Below are positions 1 through 5,425 of a stretch of DNA of 5,425 nt, one piece after another. Position 1 is the first letter of the stretch, and the number at the start of each line of letters is the position of its first letter. The notes beneath the pieces were generated by a model, which saw nothing but the letters and a program-made list of their open reading frames with translations, was not told where the DNA came from and made no database searches. The stretch is taken from the NCBI GenBank assembly GCA_025450555.1, contig JANWHF010000161.1, forward strand, positions 1 through 5,425. Direction: 5' to 3'. A program made the translations under genes and the position numbers. Source of the stretch: Tepidisphaeraceae bacterium. GTDB taxonomy: Bacteria; Planctomycetota; Phycisphaerae; Tepidisphaerales; Tepidisphaeraceae.

Positions 1-45
1 GCCCCCGGGCAGGTAACGCATGAACTTTCGTAAGAATGTCGGCAC
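1..45 (-). CDS. Putative gene following tssM, first 15 codons only (GTG start, cut by window edge)
   Basis: On the minus strand a GTG at 45-43 preceded by a well-spaced AGGAG opens a frame with no stop up to the window edge. It reads (M)PTFLRKFMRYLPGG. The start is basic and hydrophobic (FLRKFMRYL), but 15 residues are too few for a family or localisation call. Its position, 26 nt after tssM and in the same direction, makes it a likely further member of the T6SS operon; in other clusters genes such as tagF, tssA or regulatory genes can follow tssM, but nothing visible selects among these. The alternative start is the in-frame ATG at 21-19, which lacks a ribosome binding site. It could also be a chance open stretch, since 15 codons without a stop is common. 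Confidence 0.45.
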   Translation of the reverse strand, partial: MPTFLRKFMRYLPGG

Positions 46-52
46 TAAAGCG

Positions 53-57
53 CTCCT
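53..57 (-). promoter_or_regulatory. Probable Shine-Dalgarno of the gene downstream of tssM
   Basis: AGGAG on the minus strand lies in the 26-nt gap after the tssM stop and exactly 7 nt before an in-frame GTG at 45-43, the same spacing as for tssM. It favours that GTG over the ATG at 21-19, which has no purine-rich site at the right distance. Confidence 0.55.
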
Positions 58-71
58 GCGAACCCGAAGAA

Positions 72-3000
72 CTATTTGCTGTTGGTGAACCAGGACGGAA
101 GCTTGAAATCTTTCACGCGCGGTGCAGAGAAGCTCACCTTCAGCGGAATCCGATAGATATTGTCCACGAAATAGTTCACGTCGAACTGCATGCCGCTGGC
201 ATCGCTGGGGTCCACGGTGCGCGTCTTATCTGCCACGATCAGCCGCAGGTACGGCCAGTTGCCGTTGCTGATCGTCACCTGCTTGGAAACGTTCGCGCCT
301 GTGGCCTCGTAGAGCAAAAGCTGCAAATCCCGGCCGGCCGCATCATGCATAGGCGGAAGCGACGCGTCGCGCTTGAGATTGGCGTTTTCGCCTGAGCCAT
401 CGATCGGGAGCGGCGAAGGGAATACCGCATTGCTCCCATCGACGCGCACATTCACGTATTGCCACCGCTCGCGAACGCTACCCTTATCCCCCTGGGTGAC
501 TAAGCCGATTGGAACAACGGTCAATTGGCATTGAAGCTGATCGTTAGCCAAAGCATTGACCAGTGGCCGGACTTCGGCAATCCAATCCGGGTCAACCGAT
601 TGCACGGCCTTGGAGCCCTTCATCGCTTCCACCGCGGTGGCCAGATCCGGGAAGTGCGATCGGCCACGGGCAGCCACTGAATTCCCACCGACTGCCGGCA
701 CTTGCTGGGGCGTCAGCGTGTCGATCAAGTCACGGGCTTTGCGGATCTGCTGGATTGAAAGGCCTGGACCGCTGTCCTTGTCCGACAGGGGGAATTTCTT
801 GAGGTCCTTGAGAGATTGTGCAGCCAGATCGGCGTTTTTTGCACATTCATCCGCCAGGGCTTTGAAGGTCGCGTTGAAGACGTTTTCCCAATAGCTTTCG
901 GCAAAAGTCGGCGCGTCGCGATGCAGAAGATAATCGCTGCCTAAATCGTTGACGTCCTGGCCGAGAATCGTGTCGCGCGCCTTGAGGGTTTGAATTGGCG
1001 GAGCAAGCGCCTGCCAGTTATCTCGGCATCGCTGCACGTTCTGGTTAAGCTTTTCAATCGCACTTGGCGGGTTGTTCACCGCCAGCGCTTTGCTCCGCTG
1101 CTCCTGGATAGCCGCCAGCGCCTTATCGGTGTTCGGCACATCGATGGGCACCAATAAATCTTGAATTTGGCCCCACGTCAGCTCCGAACGCGGCTTCATG
1201 AGCTCGAGGATGTCGGTGTCCCAGTATTTGTGGAACGATTCCCGATAGCCTTCCCAGGCGGTTGCTTTGTCTTTGTAGTCGCTGGCGAGGGTTGAAAAAT
1301 CGAGAATGAGATTGCTCGGCGGGTTTCGAGGCGGCTTGGCCGCGAAGCCGCAGTATTCCGTCAATTGATCCCAGAATCCCTTGGCTGCGGTGAATTGATC
1401 GGGCTGATAACCCGCATCGGGAAATGGTTTTCTGCCATCAATGTCCGTCAGCGGCAATTTTGCCCGCGGCGGCGCGTCAGCCCCATTGACGACTTTGTCA
1501 TTGATTTGCCCATGCCAATCTTCCTTCGATCCCGGCAAATTCTTGAACACCGCTTCGATGGCCTGGCTCCGCTGACGGGCCATGGCGGTTTCAAGCGTCG
1601 TTCGAGATACACCCGCAAGCTGCTTTTCACGAGTCTTGGGGTCGATGAACGGCTCGGCCTGGGCATCAAGTGTCTTGAGCAGGTCGTCGCGCGTCTTGTC
1701 TACATCGCTGAGGTTCTTAAGCAGGACCGTGAAGTCGGCGTTCGCATTGGAAGCTGCCGCAAGGTCAGGCGGAATCTGTTTCGTGACCGGCTTCACCATC
1801 TCGTCATGAATGTCATACAGGCGGGTGCCGTTCTTGTCGGTCGCCAGATAGGTTGGCTCAAGATCTTTAATCGTTTGCTCGGTCTGGCGATTCTCGGGTT
1901 GATCGGCAAGCGAACCGGCTGCATTTCTTTGATTGCGCAGCTCGGTGGCAATGCCAGCCAGCACCGAATTGCTATTCGAAGGAACCTCGTCTAACAGGCC
2001 TTTGATCAGGTAATCGTACTGACTCTGAAGGTTCTTTTGATCTTCGGTCAACACGGAATGATAGAACGCCGCCAGGCCCGGCGCCGGTCCCTGGCCATTC
2101 CAGTTTTTGACAGTAGCTAGCGCCTTATCCAGCTCAATCCGCGATGCATCCAGTGACCCCGTTTCCAGTCGCCATTGATTCAGCGCGTCCCGGTTTTTGT
2201 CGTAGGTCGTGGTGGGATCGGTCTTGATGTCGAGGATCGTATGTTCGGCCTTGTCGATGCGAGTCAGCAGGTCCGCGATTTGAGCGAAGGTCTGGCGCTT
2301 CTTGGCGGCATCGCCCGCCTGCTGCTTGACGTAATCTTCGAACTTTTTGACGCCGGTTTGAATAGCCTGCGCGCGCTTGGGATCTATTGTCTTCGGCGGC
2401 CAATCGAAACGGCCTTTGTCAGAAAGATACAACCATTTGAAGCCGTCTTCCCACGTATCGCGGTTGTCGGCGAATTTCTGCTGGTCTTCCTTGCTCAGCA
2501 CATAATTGGCCAATGGCGTGATGGGAACGATGTTGTCGCTGTAATGAGTGGGATCGAGTTTCGCGCCAGCTTCAATGAGCATCAACTGGCGAAGAGCGGT
2601 GGTGGCTGCGGGAGACCAGGAGCTTTCCCGCATGATCTGATCTTCCGCCCGGCTCACCAGCGGCTGGACGACCGTCGACTCATACAGGTCGCGATACGCG
2701 GTGCGGCGCTGTGCATTGGGATCGAAGCTGGAGGACGTTGCCACCAGGCTGAAAACCGGTGGCACTTTGATCTGTTTCTGGTCCTGGTCCAGCGCCTGCT
2801 GATGCACCTTCACCAGCGGAAGCTGGAGCGTGTCGATGGGCGTCTGGCCCCGATAGAGGCCGTCGTTTCCGATCACATTCAGCGGCGCCTGTTCTTCTCC
2901 CTTGGCTTTGGCGACGCTTTGCCAGAAATGGGTTGGCGCTTCGATGCGCTGATTGAGCTGTGTCTTGCCGAGCCACGTCAGGCCGCCCAGGGCAAAGACC

Positions 3001-4352
3001 GAGGCGAATCCTGCTGCAATCACGCCCAGTTTTCGGCGGCGCTTATATTGCGCGACGTTATCGGTGCGGGTGACCAGACCTTTTTCCTTGAACACCTTTT
3101 CCTGAAAGACGTGTCGAAGGAAGTAAGGCTTTTCGCCGACGACCGGGCCACCGTGCGCGCTGACGATATCGACGCCCATGATGGCGGAAATCGCCTTATC
3201 CACTGCTTCGCCGGTTTGAAGCGACGAAGTGAAATAGATCCCGCGAAGGAATAACGGCTTGGAGCTGAGCGGACCCGCAACGAAGATTGGCTCCAGATAC
3301 CTCCGCAATCGCGGCGCGATCGCAAGCAGTGCATCGGGAAGCTCATACAGTGCATCGACCTGATCGAGCCGGCGGCCGCTGGGGTCTTCGGTATTGACCG
3401 GATCCTGAATCAGGCGCAGACGCCGTCGGATGAGCTGTTCGTGGACGTTTTGGAGATGCTGCTCGACCAGCTCTGGCCGAAACGCGTCATCCAGCTTGTC
3501 GGGATTCGACCAGCCGAGCATCTGCGCCTGCTCTTCAGGGCTGCTGAGGCTTTCAAAGAATTCTCTGAAACCGAGGATCTTGTCGCACTTGGTGATCAGG
3601 ACGAAGACTGGGAATCGAATGCCCAGCATCGCCTGCACCTTGTTGAACTGGACGGCAATTTCGCCCGCCTTGCGATAGATCTTCTCTTCGCTGTCAGTGA
3701 TGAGCGTGTCGGCGGGAATTGCAAGTAAGAGGCCGTTGATTGGGCAATCGGGCCGCTTCTTGTTGAGCGTGCGCAGAAATTCATCCCACTCGACATTATT
3801 GCTGGTGGGCACTTCCGGCAGCATGAGTCGGCCAGCAGTGTCGAGAATGATTCCGTTGTTGGTGAACCACCAGTTCATGTTCACCGTGCCGCCGGTGCCC
3901 TGCAGCGGATCCTGAAAGCCCGGTAACGCGATGTTGGCGGCGGCGAGGGCTTTAGTTTTGCCTGAACCAGGCTCTCCGACCATGAGGTACCAGGGCAAGA
4001 TGTAGGGGCTTTTGCCTGTGGAAGAGAGCTTGTCGAATCCTTCCTGAAGCTTGCGGCGCAGATCATCGAGCTTGGCCCGGCTGTCAGCGCCCGTCACGCC
4101 CTGTGGCGTCGCGCGAAGCTGGGCACTCAGATCGCTGCTGAAGACTTTCGCCTGCGATTTCTGCTTGACCGCCCCGAGTTTTCCCCACGCAATCACCAGC
4201 AGGATGACCAGCACCAGCCCCACGAGCAGGATGATGGCCGCCCCGGGGTGACCGTTGATGAGATAGCCCATGAAGGCGATGGCCGCCAGCGCGGTGCCGC
4301 CCAGTCCGAGCTTGGCTGGAGGAGGAAGTTCGTCAAAGCCGGAGGCGCTCAT
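72..4352 (-). CDS. tssM: TssM, IcmF-family inner-membrane/periplasmic scaffold of the type VI secretion system (long form)
   Basis: This complete 1426-residue protein ends with TAG at 74-72. TssM forms, with TssL (and usually the lipoprotein TssJ), the envelope complex through which the T6SS tube is fired. In order: a transmembrane hairpin at about residues 13-33 and 36-57; a cytoplasmic NTPase-like domain with Walker A GEPGSGKT (126-133), a switch/Walker B-like GIILDTAGR (167-175) and a base-recognition-like TKCD (254-257); a further IcmF cytoplasmic region to about 440; a basic KRRRK patch (437-441) directly before a third transmembrane helix (442-461), as the positive-inside rule predicts; then about 965 periplasmic residues, mostly charged and helical-looking, with a beta-rich end from about 1272. 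Proteobacterial relatives are usually about 1,100-1,300 residues, so this one is long, with the excess apparently in the periplasmic part. The start is fixed by the 4-nt overlap with tssL and by GGAGG 7 nt upstream. The N-terminal family call is firm; the C-terminal third is divergent and I cannot assign it residue by residue. Confidence 0.95.
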   Translation of the reverse strand: MSASGFDELPPPAKLGLGGTALAAIAFMGYLINGHPGAAIILLVGLVLVILLVIAWGKLGAVKQKSQAKVFSSDLSAQLRATPQGVTGADSRAKLDDLRRKLQEGFDKLSSTGKSPYILPWYLMVGEPGSGKTKALAAANIALPGFQDPLQGTGGTVNMNWWFTNNGIILDTAGRLMLPEVPTSNNVEWDEFLRTLNKKRPDCPINGLLLAIPADTLITDSEEKIYRKAGEIAVQFNKVQAMLGIRFPVFVLITKCDKILGFREFFESLSSPEEQAQMLGWSNPDKLDDAFRPELVEQHLQNVHEQLIRRRLRLIQDPVNTEDPSGRRLDQVDALYELPDALLAIAPRLRRYLEPIFVAGPLSSKPLFLRGIYFTSSLQTGEAVDKAISAIMGVDIVSAHGGPVVGEKPYFLRHVFQEKVFKEKGLVTRTDNVAQYKRRRKLGVIAAGFASVFALGGLTWLGKTQLNQRIEAPTHFWQSVAKAKGEEQAPLNVIGNDGLYRGQTPIDTLQLPLVKVHQQALDQDQKQIKVPPVFSLVATSSSFDPNAQRRTAYRDLYESTVVQPLVSRAEDQIMRESSWSPAATTALRQLMLIEAGAKLDPTHYSDNIVPITPLANYVLSKEDQQKFADNRDTWEDGFKWLYLSDKGRFDWPPKTIDPKRAQAIQTGVKKFEDYVKQQAGDAAKKRQTFAQIADLLTRIDKAEHTILDIKTDPTTTYDKNRDALNQWRLETGSLDASRIELDKALATVKNWNGQGPAPGLAAFYHSVLTEDQKNLQSQYDYLIKGLLDEVPSNSNSVLAGIATELRNQRNAAGSLADQPENRQTEQTIKDLEPTYLATDKNGTRLYDIHDEMVKPVTKQIPPDLAAASNANADFTVLLKNLSDVDKTRDDLLKTLDAQAEPFIDPKTREKQLAGVSRTTLETAMARQRSQAIEAVFKNLPGSKEDWHGQINDKVVNGADAPPRAKLPLTDIDGRKPFPDAGYQPDQFTAAKGFWDQLTEYCGFAAKPPRNPPSNLILDFSTLASDYKDKATAWEGYRESFHKYWDTDILELMKPRSELTWGQIQDLLVPIDVPNTDKALAAIQEQRSKALAVNNPPSAIEKLNQNVQRCRDNWQALAPPIQTLKARDTILGQDVNDLGSDYLLHRDAPTFAESYWENVFNATFKALADECAKNADLAAQSLKDLKKFPLSDKDSGPGLSIQQIRKARDLIDTLTPQQVPAVGGNSVAARGRSHFPDLATAVEAMKGSKAVQSVDPDWIAEVRPLVNALANDQLQCQLTVVPIGLVTQGDKGSVRERWQYVNVRVDGSNAVFPSPLPIDGSGENANLKRDASLPPMHDAAGRDLQLLLYEATGANVSKQVTISNGNWPYLRLIVADKTRTVDPSDASGMQFDVNYFVDNIYRIPLKVSFSAPRVKDFKLPSWFTNSK

Positions 4353-5047
4353 TTTTTGACCTCCGCCGTCGCCTGCGGCTGATGGACGTTTGTCAAGGCG
4401 GTTTTCAAATCACCCAGATCGGTGCGATACAGATAAGCATTCATGACGATCAAAACGATGACCATGCCGACCAGCGCCACGCCGATCTTCCAGACGGTGC
4501 CGACCGGCGGCGGGACGAGATTGTCCTGAACCGTGTGCGAGTAGGCCTGCGGCGTGATGCGGGCGCGGTCTTCCAATTCGGTCATCGAGCGAATTCTTCG
4601 CGCAATTTGTGTCATACGCTGCTGGCGAAGCGCGACATCTTCAAAGTTTCCACCGACAAATCCCAGGCCAAGGCAAACGTAGAAGATCGCAAGGCGCTCA
4701 TTGCTGGAAACGCTTTCGGCTTCCGAGAGCGCCTTATCCAGCAAAATGCCGAATTCATCGTCGCCGGTGTAAACGTCTCGCTTGTATGCCAATCGATTCC
4801 AATTGCCGGCCAGCTCGAATGAGCCGCTGCAGATAACATTGTCGATGAAGCATAGCAGCGGAAGTTCGACTTTTTCGTATTGATCGGACAACCCGGGATT
4901 GGCGCGGGCCTTAGAGCGAATGTCGGAAAGAATGGCTTCGATTTCAGAATCGACCTGTGCCGGGTCGAGCGGCGCGCCTTTGCGCGCCGAGCGATTCAGG
5001 AAGCAGACATATTTGAAGAGAGGATCGCACAGTTCCAGCAGGGTCAT
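4349..5047 (-). CDS. tssL: TssL, DotU-family inner-membrane protein of the type VI secretion system (short form)
   Basis: This complete 232-residue protein has a large N-terminal cytoplasmic domain, one transmembrane helix near the C-terminus (about residues 187-207, GVALVGMVIVLIVMNAYLY) and a short polar periplasmic tail of about 25 residues. DotU-like landmarks are the start MTLLELCDPLFKYV, the helix ELPLLCFIDN at 61-70 (where relatives have a 'lCa.lDe' pattern), the segment around 82-105 (NWNRLAYKRDVYTGDDEF), and AIFYVCLGLGFVGG at 120-133, matching the family's '..l.YlcL.lGF.G' signature. Length fits the short TssL class; the OmpA-like peptidoglycan-binding extension found on some TssL proteins is absent. 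In the family, TssL dimerises, binds TssM in the inner membrane and contacts TssK and the baseplate. The ATG start is supported by GGAGG 5 nt upstream and by the 12-nt distance from tssK. The stop codon overlaps the tssM start as ATGA, suggesting translational coupling. Cys at 7, 15, 66, 73 and 125 fall in the predicted cytoplasmic domain. Confidence 0.93.
   Translation of the reverse strand: MTLLELCDPLFKYVCFLNRSARKGAPLDPAQVDSEIEAILSDIRSKARANPGLSDQYEKVELPLLCFIDNVICSGSFELAGNWNRLAYKRDVYTGDDEFGILLDKALSEAESVSSNERLAIFYVCLGLGFVGGNFEDVALRQQRMTQIARRIRSMTELEDRARITPQAYSHTVQDNLVPPPVGTVWKIGVALVGMVIVLIVMNAYLYRTDLGDLKTALTNVHQPQATAEVKK
4360..4364 (-). promoter_or_regulatory. Shine-Dalgarno of tssM, inside the end of tssL
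   Basis: GGAGG on the minus strand lies 7 nt before the tssM ATG, within the last codons of tssL, followed by a six-A run. With the ATGA stop/start overlap it fixes the tssM start and points to coupled translation of tssL and tssM. Confidence 0.82.
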
Positions 5048-5052
5048 CGATG

Positions 5053-5057
5053 CCTCC
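5053..5057 (-). promoter_or_regulatory. Shine-Dalgarno of tssL
   Basis: GGAGG on the minus strand lies 5 nt before the tssL ATG, inside the 12-nt gap after the tssK stop. It supports the chosen tssL start and shows that tssL has its own initiation signal within the operon. Confidence 0.8.
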
Positions 5058-5059
5058 GG

Positions 5060-5425
5060 CTATCGTGGCTGCATTGCGTAAAGCGTGATTCGAACATCGG
5101 GCAACTCCATGCCCAGCCAGGTCACTCCAATAGCGCCTTCAGCCTTGATTTGCTCCCACCACTTCTCGCTGGTCTCGTCATTTCGCATCACGCGGAAATA
5201 ACTCAGGCCGCCAGCCGAAGGCGGGAGCACACCGGGCAGATTATGCTCCGGCACGAGACGGACGCCGCGCTGGGCGACCTTATTGACTACACTGGCCGGA
5301 AGCATCTTAAAGCGAATGGAGTTTTGAACCAGATCGGCAACTTTCGCGCGGTCTTCGCTGGTTTCGATGGCGAGGTAATAGTCGGGATAAGCGAATTTGT
5401 CCTGCGGAATCCCGCGCGCGATGAA
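5060..5425 (-). CDS. tssK: TssK, type VI secretion baseplate protein (C-terminal 121 residues, 5' end outside window)
   Basis: The reading frame is open from the window edge (first codon at 5425-5423, TTC) to a TAG stop at 5062-5060, giving 121 residues. The family is usually about 440-450 residues, so roughly three quarters lies upstream of the window. The ATG at 5305 is internal: coding sequence continues unbroken 40 codons before it. The C-terminal pattern fits TssK: a DYYLAIET strand, a short helix, a RGVRLVPEHNLPGVLPP linker, then the typical SYFRV...WW..I...GAIGV....ELPDVRITLYAM ending, in which family members have a similar 'YFelDr...W..i' and '..fP.l.lelwai' pattern. In the family, TssK is a cytoplasmic trimer resembling phage receptor-binding proteins; its C-terminal head contacts the TssL/TssM membrane complex, so the piece seen here is the membrane-docking end. 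It sits 12 nt upstream of tssL, consistent with one transcript. The family call is from recognised pattern and context, with no search run. Confidence 0.88.
   Translation of the reverse strand, partial: FIARGIPQDKFAYPDYYLAIETSEDRAKVADLVQNSIRFKMLPASVVNKVAQRGVRLVPEHNLPGVLPPSAGGLSYFRVMRNDETSEKWWEQIKAEGAIGVTWLGMELPDVRITLYAMQPR

Noticed and set aside
1..10. A GC-rich near-palindrome around CCCGGG at the window edge, considered as a terminator stem
   Set aside because: It is very short, has no loop and no following T-run, and lies inside the putative downstream coding frame.
36..395. A 119-codon plus-strand open frame at the left edge, partly outside tssM
   Set aside because: Most of it is antisense to the tssM 3' end. 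The part outside overlaps the better-supported minus-strand GTG start and its ribosome site, and the translation has no recognisable family.
1365..1994. A 209-codon plus-strand open frame opposite tssM
   Set aside because: It has the same antisense-shadow character, with no recognisable motif; tssM codes without interruption through the region.
2175..3254. A 359-codon open frame on the plus strand, opposite tssM
   Set aside because: It is entirely antisense to the well-supported tssM frame. The translation is rich in Arg, Gly, Leu and Ala without recognisable domains, as expected for the mirror of a GC-rich gene, and no good ribosome binding site or operon context supports it.
1117..4739. 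The 11-nt word AGCGCCTTATC occurs three times (1117-1127, 2119-2129, 4728-4738), with a similar word near 3191-3200; considered as an uptake signal or dispersed repeat
   Set aside because: Every copy lies in the same codon phase and encodes Asp-Lys-Ala-Leu/Ile in helical parts of TssL or TssM, so a common short peptide plus codon preference explains it. A genome-wide count would be needed to revive the idea.
4382..4822. A 146-codon plus-strand open frame opposite tssL
   Set aside because: It lies fully within tssL on the other strand; its Asp/His-rich start mirrors the tssL transmembrane-coding region. There is no independent evidence for it.
5060..5305. A small separate 81-residue gene starting at the ATG at 5305
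   Set aside because: The same frame is open a further 40 codons to the window edge and reads as the TssK C-terminal domain, so this ATG is an internal methionine.

Overview
The window is a dense, single-direction stretch of a bacterial type VI secretion system (T6SS) locus. All supported genes lie on the minus strand, so transcription runs from position 5425 towards position 1. In transcription order it holds the 3' end of tssK (baseplate/membrane-complex connector, cut by the window edge), a complete tssL (DotU-type inner-membrane protein), a complete and unusually long tssM (IcmF-type inner-membrane and periplasmic channel scaffold), and probably the first 15 codons of another gene with a GTG start, cut by the other window edge.

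The genes are packed like one operon. There are 12 nt between tssK and tssL, a 4-nt ATGA overlap between tssL and tssM, and 26 nt between tssM and the putative next gene. A good Shine-Dalgarno (GGAGG or AGGAG) sits 5-7 nt before each of the three visible starts. No promoter, terminator, RNA gene, mobile element or CRISPR array was found. No gene-free stretch exceeds 30 nt.

The three recognised proteins form one functional unit. TssL and TssM build the inner-membrane part of the T6SS envelope complex, with TssM reaching across the periplasm, and TssK joins that complex to the phage-tail-like baseplate in the cytoplasm. The usual outer-membrane lipoprotein partner TssJ, and the sheath, tube, spike, ClpV and effector genes, are not in this window.

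The organism is a Gram-negative (diderm) bacterium of moderately high GC content. TssM is longer than the usual proteobacterial protein and its C-terminal end does not look like the textbook version. Together with the K-L-M order and the short TssL, this makes me suspect a less-studied phylum (for example Planctomycetota or Acidobacteriota), but this is a weak guess from memory of family appearance. The core system is known; the points of real interest are the enlarged periplasmic part of TssM, its divergent C-terminal domain, and the truncated gene at the left edge.
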